Positions 55,611-64,000 of a DNA stretch of 64,000 bases are shown here, one piece after another. The DNA is from Tetmemena sp. SeJ-2015. Lineage: Eukaryota; Ciliophora; Spirotrichea; Sporadotrichida; Oxytrichidae. The position numbers were made by a program, and so were the translations under genes. A model generated the notes under the pieces. It was not told where the DNA came from, searched no databases, and was given only the letters and a program-made list of their open reading frames with translations. The first letter of the stretch is position 1. Each line of letters begins with the position of its first letter. Location: the NCBI GenBank assembly GCA_027382625.1, contig JAJKFJ010021473.1, positions 124,001-188,000 on the forward strand, written 5' to 3'.

Positions 55611-58322
55611 ATGTAGGAGGAAGAAAAAACAGGAAGCTCAAGGCCAGGAAGCAGCAAGGTCAAAGTTCATCCAGAGGGAGCAGTCGAAAAGAATATAGGA
55701 GGTGCTAATAAATTACTCAGAGCAGATAATGATGAGGCAACTACTACCACACACTAAAAGAAAAAGAAAGCATCAAAGAATCCTTCATAACAAGCTAAAA
55801 AGTTTAAAGCAGATGAGGAAGTTAAAATTTCTCAATAAGATGACGATGATGATAACAATAGCCTAATTAATCTGGTATGATTGGGAATAACTTACTATAT
55901 ATTTATAGCTTCAATTTTTATCTAATAAAGGGTTTAATTTATAGATCTTAAAATAAAATGCTATCTGGTTAGTCTCCATTCACCAAGACTCATAGTGGAA
56001 GTTTTAACTTCACTGGGCCAAAAAACGGTTTGTTTTCCAGCAAATCAGATCTTACTTAGTCGAATGATAGAATTGGCAGCTTTATTCCCAAATCGAAGCG
56101 GATGGAAATTTCCAAAGAAATAAGAGGCGCTCACTTTAATTTTGGATATGACAGTAAGTGCAATTCCTATTCCATAGATAAAAAAGCTTCTCTTACACCA
56201 AAACATAACTCACATGCATTATAGATGAGCCTCATCAATCAGTTTCAAAAGAAGATTTCAAAATTCAAGAGGGCTCACTATCAGCAACTAACGACGGTGC
56301 TAAGAACATTTTGCGAGCAAAGAACAAGCAATCGCATATTGAACTCAGCGCAACTAAAACATTTTACAATGAGACAGTGAACAAGACATTTTTTAATCTG
56401 AGATAGCTCTCAATAGTTCCCTTGCCAAGCAATTCAAGATCAGGCAATGGTTCTAAGTTAGGAGGAGAAATGAGCTCCTAAGGCTTTGAGGGCAGTCCTC
56501 TTTAGAAAGGAGGAATTTTGGGTGCAGAAGGGTTGAAGAAAGATTTGCAGAAAGAGCATTTTAAGTTTGGGACTGATAAGGCTTCACATAAGACAACCAA
56601 CAATGATTTAGATGGCGTGAGTGGCGTTTCAAGAGATGCTATTGCAGCAGAGCATTAAATAGAGAAGCTTAAGCATAATAAGGTGAAGCAAGAAATGAGG
56701 CAAGCTCACTTTAACTATGGTAAAGATAAGGTGTAGTACACATCGATGAATGGATCTCTCTTTAGAGAGCACGATTTATCATAAGCTCATGAGTAAGAAA
56801 AAGTTTACTAAGCTTATTACTTTTTAGGATGAGAGATAAGGGAAAAAGCTACGGGAAGGAGATGAGAAACGCGAACAATGTTTTTAAGGTCTATGGAAAC
56901 GGTGAGAGTAGATTCAGAAGTGGCACTGTCTAAGAGAGGCAATAGACGCAGCTCTCAATTATAGATCAATCTTCTCCTCTCAAGGTTATACAAGAGTACT
57001 TTTATAATATCTTTTTTTCTCGTTTTTACCCTCCAGAATTTTCACCATAGAGTAAACAAAAGAGCCAGGTAAACAAGTAAACCAGCATCCGTATAAGTCA
57101 CAACAATGGCTAAGATTACACTTCTATGAACAAGATACAGTAGTAAACTATTCTCTATGGCGGAGGAGAGGAATAGATCCTCAATTCAGGGAGAATAAAT
57201 TTAGTCCCTCTCCGACTAGGATCCATAATCACACAGCTGGAGCGAAAATTCAAAGTAGAGATGTTGATGCAGGAAATAGATAGATGACCAATAGCGCACT
57301 AGCAACAATCATGAAAGTTCACTCTCAGTAAACAATCGATGAAATAAATAGGATAAAGACTAATTTGGCTTCCTCTCATTTCACTATTGGTGATAAAAGC
57401 CAAGGATTAAGTGAGGCTCAGACAACCAGCAAAGGGTCTTACCACGCTGGTCCTGATATTATAAGCGCAATATAGAATTCTCCTCTTGACAAGAAGAATA
57501 ACGAAAAGCTTTCAAACTTTCTTAAGAAAGAAAGCTTTAAGATAGGCTAATTTAATAACCATCTTCTCAACAATAAGAATCTTGCTAACTTCTACTCATC
57601 TGATAAAAATTTAATAAAACATTTAGTTATATATAGTTGCAATTTTCTTAATAAGATTTAAATTACGGGGAAATTTATTTTTACATCTGTATACAAAAAC
57701 TAGACTAATCTAGATAGAATTAAGCAAGGAAGACCAGCTGAAAAAGCCAACTGCGATGCCAATCAAGCTAGTGTGAATTTGGGCTCTTACAAAGAGCAGT
57801 AAGATCTGATGAGAATGAGTGAATAAAAGCAAAGTTTCATGTAAACTCAGTCCTTCAATCAAACCAACAATAACAAGCTGAAGGATATTCAGGATGTTTA
57901 AAAACTCAGTTAGAAGATCAGAAGTCATAACTTTGAGCTTCATTATATCCCTAAAGCAAACATTGACGAGAGATAGCATTTCGATTCTGTTCAGAATCAG
58001 ATGAATAAAAATCTCTTCAAGTCATTCAATCATGAAGAATTCAAGCAGCACAGAGGTAGCTCAAGTCAGTTGAAGGAGGAATTGCAGAAGAGCAACCTAG
58101 TAATCGGTAATCAAAATCAAATTGCCAAAATTTACGGAAACCAAAACGCTCAGACCAAGTCAACATAACAAATTTAGGAGCCAGAAGGCCTTTCCTCAAA
58201 AGCTCAAGCCCATTCATAGCATGAGGACCAGTAGCGAGATAGTCTTTGGAAATGAAAAGAACATCTTCAAAACAAACAACAAAGACTTCTTCTCGTGGAT
58301 TTAACCCAAGATAGACTTGTGA
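55611..58322 (+). CDS. Motif-repeat protein (HFxxGxDK repeats)
   Basis: Start 55,611: MQEEEKTGSSRPGSSKVKVH, a Lys/Asp-rich region, an intron with donor GTATGA (about 55,876), then repeats of a short motif: SKEIRGAHFNFGYD, LQKEHFKFGTDKASHKTTN, MRQAHFNYGKDKVQYTS, LASSHFTIGDKSQG, LKKESFKIG, LKEELQKSNLVIGN and SSEIVFGNEKNIFKTNN. It ends DFFSWIQPKIDL with TGA at 58,320-58,322. Between repeats are S/N/Q-rich linkers, two AT-rich interruptions and several frame changes. Spaced HFxxGxD repeats resemble microtubule-associated axonemal proteins of ciliates, but I infer this from pattern only. Confidence 0.6.
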
Positions 58323-58455
58323 GAAGACAAAAATGAGGTAGTTTGAAAAATTGTTGATTGAGATAAGTTATCCTGAGATAGATAGATTAGAATCATATTT
58401 ATAACTTGCTTAATTCAGATATATACTTCCACCATTAAACCTAAGTTAAGTTTAT

Positions 58456-59132
58456 TCAAAAGTACTTGTCATAAAATAGCGCAATCTCATCAATCTTTTG
58501 CTTAAAAGAATCTATGAATACTTTATTTCCTGTAAGTTACTAATTGTCATCAATTTCATAGCATTCGTCTTCTTCGTCAACTCTGTCTGAAACTTCAAAG
58601 AAAGGGTTTAGGATCATCTCCGTGTGCGCCTTAATGATATTTTTGAACATCTATATTTTATTAAGGCTTAAGATTATTTCTTACATTTTTGATATGCTCA
58701 TCGCTTGGCTTTTGTCCTAACTATGATGTCTTGGTCTCATTTTTTATGATCACGTATTTATAGTTTGTGTTAGAGATGTAGCCATATAAGTCCATTTGAT
58801 ATTAGCATGCGAATGTCTCCATTATAAGACCTAGATATGTGCTCTCTGCTGGAGGTGGTTGCCCTCCAACCTACTTGACTTGTGGTTTAAGCTTTTATTT
58901 TTCGTCAAATAGGTCAAGAGTTTGATACACGAGCATTTTAAGTTGCAGATCCAAATTTTCCACCTCAAGATCAGTCAATTCAGTGAACTAAGTACGCATA
59001 GCCTCCACTAAGTAGTTCCTTATTAGAATAGGTGAGTTCTATAAGCGAGTGTAAATAATTGTTGCACAAATAGATGAGTACCTTTTTATTGATGACTGCA
59101 AGTAATGCAATTTTAGGTTCCCTTCCTTCCAT
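58456..59132 (-). CDS. TRAPPC2L: TRAPPC2L, TRAPP complex subunit
   Basis: Function (known): longin-fold subunit of TRAPP tethering/GEF complexes in ER-Golgi traffic. Seen: start at 59,132, MEGREPKIALLAVINKK; a short GT-AG intron (about 59,040-59,082); NSPILIRNYLVEAMRTQFTE; DLQLKMLVYQTLDLFDEKQK; STYLGLIMETFACQYQMDLY; GYISNTNYKYVIIKNE. Then, after another interruption, NPFFEVSDRVDE and IDSFKQKIDEIALFYDKYF with TGA at 58,456. 'AVINKKNSPILIR', 'YLGLIM....LYGYISNTNYKYVII' and 'NPFF' match TRAPPC2L order. An upstream in-frame extension from 59,213 is possible but ATG 59,132 fits the family. Confidence 0.85.
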
Positions 59133-59227
59133 TAAAAATTTATAGCTCAATAATTTCAAAAAAGATAATCTCAAATCAACCATTATAACTTGTAAAATAG
59201 AATAATTAAACATTTATTACCGAATTT

Positions 59228-59740
59228 ATGTCTGATAGCGAAGGCAACTCCTCCAACGAGGACTTCTCAACTCATGTTCATTTATTCAAGTCTTCACTTG
59301 ATGTGGGCTCTCATTTCTGTGGACATTGAACCAGAAAATGAAATGATATTTTATAAAGGGAAAGGAGGAATGTTCTCCCAGGTCACAATCAAGAATGTAA
59401 CAACAAAGGCTCAAGTTGCTTACTTCGTAAGGAAATTTATAAATATAGATTAAATGGATGCATTCTTTTCAATTCTCTAATGAGGATTAACTAATTTTGT
59501 AGATATTCACTTCCAGTGCTATTCCCATCGAGATCATTCCTAAGTTTGGATTCCTTCCTCCTTCATTCCAATAAACTATCAATATTGTTTGGAGTGATAA
59601 AAATAATCCTGTAACGCTCTTTCTAATCTGATTTATTTTAGGACCCCGATAAAATCAGTCATGCAATGTTCTTCATCAAAGCACTGCCTATAAGTAATGA
59701 AATGAATGAGCTAAATTTTCATAAGCTCTTATAATTCCAT
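59228..59740 (+). CDS. MSP (VAP-like) domain protein
   Basis: Known: MSP domains of VAP proteins bind FFAT motifs at ER contact sites. Seen: start 59,228, MSDSEGNSSNEDFSTHVHLF, then after a 16-bp IES LDVDIEPENEMIFYKGKGGM and FSQVTIKNVTTKAQVAYFV; an intron (donor GTAAGG, acceptor TTTTGTAG at about 59,501); FTSSAIPIEIIPKFGFLPPS and TINIVWSDKNNP; an intron (GTAACG to TATTTTAG); DPDKISHAMFFIKALPISNE. 'L.I.P...M.F.....' and 'VKTTAP..Y.V'-like beta strands mark the MSP fold. No TGA is reached before the converging gene (59,756), so the C-terminus is undetermined; a membrane anchor was not found. Confidence 0.7.
59302..59322 (+). other. IES, 16 bp, pointer TGTGG
   Basis: TGTGG occurs at 59,302-59,306 and 59,318-59,322. 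The insert is GC-richer than most. The unremoved frame hits TGA a few codons later; removal gives SSLDVDIEPENEMIFYKG. Confidence 0.75.
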
Positions 59741-59755
59741 ATATAAATGTAAATA

Positions 59756-62700
59756 TCATTTCAATTAAAAGTCTTTCCTATGATTTTGAATTGTCCTGGT
59801 CTCAAACCACTTTGCTTTTCATCTTTAAAATTAGTTTGACTCATACTTTTTAGCAGCTATGCTTCAGTGAAGCACTTGCTTGTTTTGTAGAATTATAAAT
59901 TGAACTTCTTTCCACTCTCTTTTGAATCTTCATTTTCATATTTCTTTTAATCGCCTCTGGCTTTTCCTAATCAAAAGCCTTAGTGGTTAGTACTCTTGAA
60001 GTGCTACATCCTCGAAAGGCTTTGTAGTAACCGTCTTTTAAAGCGAGATTGAAATCTTTTGCCCTTCGTATTTATGGTAATCTATGGAGAAGAACTATAT
60101 CATTAGCCTCATCTTAATCCTCAATTTTATTCTTAAGATGAGGACCAAAGATTTCATATCCAGAATATCTGAGATAATCAAGTCGATTTTTAATGTCTTA
60201 GTATCTTTAATCCTACCCAATGATCTTAAATTCTTTATTGCTCTGTTCTGAGATTCCTTGGCTCTCAATTAAGGTCTTTTCCTATTATTGTGATAAGGCT
60301 CTCTTTATCCCATCTTAGGTCTTGACACTCTTTCTTTCATTTATCATATCAGCTTTTAAGACCTCTAGCCCCTAATTCTCAAGTTTGACTTACTTATTTT
60401 GCTCTTCTTGCACTCTCTTCTCAGTTTAATTTGAGATTAGGTTTGGAAACTGCACTTGGTTTTGCGAGTTTTCAGTCTATCTAGTTTGATGTTGCTGAGA
60501 ATGTGATCTGTCCATCACAACAATCTGCTCAACTTTAATCATCAAGTGAGATGGCTAATTAATTAGGAGCTGACTCATTGACTGTAAAGAAAGGCTTTTA
60601 GCCTCTAAATTTGCTGTGTGGGTTGACATCTAGTCACCAGTACTATCTCTCCTCTGATTGTTTGAAAAATTCATTTTCCATTCATTCTATTCCTTGTTTA
60701 ATAAAGGACTTGCACCCTCTATTTACTAAAAATCTTTGGCATATTCTTAATTCGCAAGATAGGTGGGGATAAGTGCTTGGCTCTCATTTGAATAGGCATC
60801 TAAACCTAAATTTTAAAGTTCTTTAGTAAGTTCTTGCAATTTATATTCCTCTGACTGTTCTTGAACTGATGTAAGATCCATATTTATGCTCTTTAAAGAT
60901 ATTTTCTAATAATTCATTGCCCTCTAAGAACCTTAACTCTTTCTGAGATTTTTTGGTGACTTTGAAGCGCTTCTAGAATTCCTATCAGGCGAATTTTTCC
61001 TATATAGATTTTGAAGATCTTTATTTCTTGCTAGAGAATCTTAAACATTTTTAAAGATAAGTAGCTTATTAAGATGTATCCTTTTGCTATCCTTGATAAG
61101 CTTCATCAGGTTCAGGAATTCGTGCCTGCTAAATACTTTTATTCTGCCATGCACTTTTTAAAGGCCTTTATTAAGCCTCTTAATTAATTTACGATGAGTT
61201 TTATTGCATGCTCTCTTCTTATTAAATTTTGAATTGTCTTGCACTTGTTTTCAAAAACTAGTTCTTCTCATAGTTATGCTATTGCTATAGTATAAGTTTC
61301 AGCATGAGATTAGAGCGCTTTGGATTGCTTGAGGAGGATCCTCTTTCAGGGCCTGAATCTTAGAAAAACTTTTCACTCTAGGTCTTTTTCATACGCAGAG
61401 TATTATGCTAGTCTGGGAGCTTCAATTCAGCCAGCTATCGTTATATCTATAACAAAAGAGCATTGTTCTTTTCATGAATCTGTATTTATTCTAAGTCTAA
61501 ACCTTTCTCTCGTAAGACTTCATCTGCATCCATTGCTTTCGAGAGGTTCTTCATCTCCATGAACTTAAAATCATAAGTTTCATACAAGTTATAGTCATGG
61601 GACAATTATTAAAAGAGAAATTACTGAGACTTGAGCTCCTCATATCTCCTCTTGCTGAATGGCAGTGCCCGTACAGATATAATTTCATTATAGAAAATTT
61701 ACTCTCTGCTCATTTCTTTTACTTATTTCTCAACTGAATTATGATTTACGCTCTCTACTTCGTAAAGGTACATGTTTTAGTTGATTAGCAACTTCAAGAG
61801 CTTGCCGACCCAGAGGAGTTTAAAATTTTTCATTGATAGCTTCAAAGATTGTTAAAGCTACTCATTAGAGAGTGAATTAGAAAGTATTTGGCAATTTGGT
61901 GTGACTGGTCTGAGTTCTACATTTTGAGCAAACTTTATTATATCTACCTCATTTTAAGTTAATCTTCGGACAAAGGCACCTCCCTTTTCAGAGATGGCAC
62001 TAACGTTTTATAACCATCTCGGCATTTAAAAGGCATCCTCTACTAGCTTATCTTAGAAACCAGCCACCCAGCATAACTAGCCTTTGCAGAATAGAATTGA
62101 CTCTGCTTCATAATTACTCTAATTTTAAATCACTAACTTAGTTCGCTACCTTTAAAGAGCTGCTATTTGGGACCTTTATCTATTTTTAAGAAGTGAAATT
62201 GGCATAAAGTTGCGATTATCCTGTTCTATATTTATCAAATTCTTTGAGCTGACTTTAGTTTCTAGAGTCCTGTTCGCAGAAATATTCCTCAGAGCACTCT
62301 ATGGAATTTATCTTTCCACATTTTAAGCCCTTAACTTAAATGGGAGCTAGTTTTGAAGATAGCTATTTACTGGCTTTATTTCTAATATGAGCTATTTGCT
62401 TGCAACTAGCGCTTCATACTCCAATTTTTCTCTGTAAGTAAATTCATTAAGCACAGAGATGGGAAGGTAAATCATGTCTGAAAACTCCTTTTTCGATAAC
62501 TTAGCTTAAGAATCTAGGGCGTGGAAATTCTAAACATAGAGGAAAAGTCTTGAAAATGTGAATACTTAATCTGTAAAACGCTGCTATGTTTCTCTATTTA
62601 AATCCCTCTCTCTAGCTTTAATCTCCAATTCTTACTCTATGCTTTACTATTTCGGCTTGTTAAGATTCTTAGCTGAGAGCAATGACCTATGATATCCTTG

Positions 62701-62775
62701 GTTAGTAATCTGCTAGGCAAGTTCATATCTCTTGTCTATTTTGTTATCGAAGATGTGCTCTTCTTTAAGTTTCAT
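59756..62775 (-). CDS. Large unknown protein
   Basis: Start at 62,775: MKLKEEHIFDNKIDKRYELA. The frame stays open over more than 300 codons without TGA: NLNKPKQQSIEQELEIKARE, SRLFLYVQNFHALDSQAKLS, FSDMIYLPISVLNEFTYREK, LPFKLRAQNVERQIPQSALR, KSMKNFKLLWVGKLLKLLI-type helices. Below about 61,750 the frame shifts several times through K/S/Q-rich sequence, ending AKWFETRTIQNHRKDFQLK with TGA at 59,756. The first 300 residues look like an ordered helical domain, the rest disordered. No family recognised. Confidence 0.5.
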
Positions 62776-62833
62776 TTTAATATATTTTCTTAAAAACTTA
62801 AATCAGATGAATGTCATATTAAGAGACGATTAG

Positions 62834-63729
62834 TCAAGCTTTATCGGCTTCTAATTTATTTGAGATGATTCTTTGATATACTTTTGCGAAAACTTCTTTC
62901 TCGAGCACCTCCATTTCCTCCCTGGAAAAACTTGATAGCACGTAACTTGCAACCACGCTCTCATCTCTTGAGTCAGGCCTTCCTATTCCAATTGGAAATC
63001 TGGCAAAGTCTTTAAATCCTCCTAGAGTCTAACTATTCTAAAATTATGAATAAGAATTATAGATTAATTTGTAAAATTTACAATTTAAAAGGATATAAAA
63101 CCTAGATGTTTGAATTAACTTTTTAAAGACATTAACAGTCTAAAATAAGCAAATTAAGAACTAACTAAGATTTAAAAGATTTTTATATAATGCTTTTAAG
63201 TCCATTATGCCCTCTACACAATTGTTTATAGCTATGAAAATATTTGGGCACTTACTTGAAACTTGTGCCTTTCACAACTCTAACATTTCCAAGTTTCTTC
63301 TCCAATTCATCATGCAAAACAATCATGTTTTCTTTAATTGTAAATATATCATAATTTTTATGTTTGACTTGTCGATTTTGAAACTCTTAAGCGCTAAGTT
63401 GACACTAGCACCACAAACATTCATATAAGACTAAGGCTTAATCAAGATTCCCTTCACCTATAAGTTGGGACTCGTTGCATTAAACTCAGCGTACTCACTG
63501 TTTGCAGACGCCTAAAAGTGTTTGAGAGATATAATAAGCCTTTCTTAAAGTCAAGTGATAATGCTTTACCTTAGGTTTGAAGCTGGTCTTTTATTATCGA
63601 GCGATGTAATCCAAGCAAAGCCATCCCACGTTATGTCTTGTTTTTGCAAACTCTGCACCAATGTTCCCTAATCCTACCAACTAAAGATCAACACGGTCTC
63701 TGTCTTACTAAGTATTGCTGAACTTTCAT
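62834..63729 (-). CDS. PTH1: Peptidyl-tRNA hydrolase (Pth1 type)
   Basis: Function (known): frees tRNA from peptidyl-tRNA, usually mitochondrial in eukaryotes. Seen: start at 63,729; after a 31-bp IES MKVDLQLVGLGNIGAEFAKT and RHNVGWLCLDYIA (Pth active-site His in TRHNVG); a gap; KGILIKPQSYMNVCGASVNL (the KPxTYMNxSG motif, Thr to Ser and Ser to Cys); HDELEKKLGNVRVVKGTSFK (catalytic-Asp HDELDLP-like); LGGFKDFARFPIGIGRPDSR (HNGLRS..-FxRLRIGIGRP); VVASYVLSSFSREEMEVLEK. TGA is at 62,834. All family blocks are in order. Introns lie at about 63,030-63,260 and around 63,520-63,570. GN-P becomes GN-I at the first loop, unusual but in frame. Confidence 0.85.
63690..63723 (-). other. IES, 31 bp, pointer GTT, in Pth codon 3
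   Basis: AAC (GTT on the gene strand) occurs at 63,690-63,692 and 63,721-63,723. Removal joins ATG-AAA-GTT directly to GATCTTTAGTTGGTAGG (DLQLVG), exactly the beginning expected for Pth. Confidence 0.7.
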
Positions 63730-63829
63730 TTAAAGTCAAAAGGAAGGAATTAAAGTTTTATGTGATTGTAGTAGTTGTTCTTTCAAGATTTTAATTATAA
63801 TCGCAAGTTAAATTATAATCAATAACTTA

Positions 63830-64000
63830 ATGAACGACAGCTTCTGGGGATACGAAGAGATCAACAAGACTCTTGACTCGTTAATTGAGAAAGGCCAATC
63901 AGATAAAAGAAATGAGATCCTTAAAGTTATCAAGGATCAAGACAAAGAGGAGGCCTTTATGGAATTAACGATGATAAAGAATGGTCTACTCATCTTTGGA
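63830..64000 (+). CDS. Unknown gene, 5' part only
   Basis: Start 63,830: MNDSFWGYEEINKTLDSLIE, then KGQSDKRNEILKVIKDQDKE and AFMELTMIKNGLLIFG to the window edge, in one open frame. Charged and helical. The fragment is too short to name. Divergent from Pth with about 100 bp between starts. Confidence 0.6.
   Translation, partial: MNDSFWGYEEINKTLDSLIEKGQSDKRNEILKVIKDQDKEEAFMELTMIKNGLLIFG

Noticed and set aside
1..64000. Programmed +1 frameshifting as in Euplotes
   Set aside because: Breaks are not at AAA-TAR sites, TAA/TAG are sense here, and the pointer repeats explain the breaks better.
1..64000. tRNA genes, CRISPR arrays, bacterial operators or ribosome binding sites
   Set aside because: None seen; spliceosomal introns and the genetic code show a eukaryotic (ciliate) nucleus.

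Overview
The window is best read as micronuclear (germline) DNA of a hypotrich (spirotrich) ciliate. TAA and TAG occur freely inside every recognisable gene where glutamine is expected, and only TGA ends genes (ciliate code, table 6). Recognisable proteins include V-ATPase E, SKP1, ARPC1, TMX2, TRAPPC2L, an MSP protein, mitochondrial bL33, peptidyl-tRNA hydrolase, a TMC channel, K+ channel pieces and an Eps15-type EH protein. A U2 snRNA gene is also present. Besides ordinary GT-AG introns, many genes are broken by short AT-rich inserts that are not introns. Each insert lies between short direct repeats, and deleting the insert plus one repeat copy restores the reading frame and often the family consensus. 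These are internal eliminated sequences (IESs) with pointers. I located over 20, with pointers of 2-9 bp, most 11-57 bp long and one of 446 bp.

Layout. 0-3.1 kb (minus): two pieces of an SK-type K+ channel in the wrong order (pore and C-terminus upstream of S1-S2, S3-S5 absent), then a TPR protein. 3.3-9.5 kb (plus): a low-complexity protein, SKP1, a Q/N-rich protein and an EH-domain endocytosis protein. 10.1-16.5 kb (plus): a myristoylated MAPKKK-like kinase and V-ATPase subunit E. 16.8-20.6 kb (minus): an ankyrin protein and TMX2. 20.9-28 kb: unknown genes on both strands, including a secreted CxxC protein. 28.3-31.7 kb (minus): a TMC-like channel and an upstream coiled-coil protein. 32.4-34.2 kb: U2 snRNA (minus) and ARPC1 (plus). 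34.3-43.6 kb (plus): long coiled-coil proteins. 43.7-47.5 kb: bL33m (plus) and a large helical protein (minus) holding a TIR-bounded insert. 47.7-52 kb (plus): AT-rich region with two unknown genes. 52.2-55.2 kb (minus): two tandem FAD oxidases. 55.6-58.3 kb (plus): a motif-repeat protein. 58.5-63.7 kb: TRAPPC2L (minus), MSP protein (plus), an unknown large protein (minus) and Pth (minus). The last gene (plus) runs off the edge.

The genes are unrelated housekeeping, trafficking, cytoskeletal and membrane genes on both strands with no operon logic. This fits a germline locus whose segments become separate gene-sized macronuclear chromosomes. Coordinates of genes without a clear homologue are approximate, because undetected IESs and introns remain. 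Two stretches (about 1,165-1,300 and 33,690-34,110) look like unreliable base calls, not biology. All protein readings were made by hand from the sequence; no database was searched.
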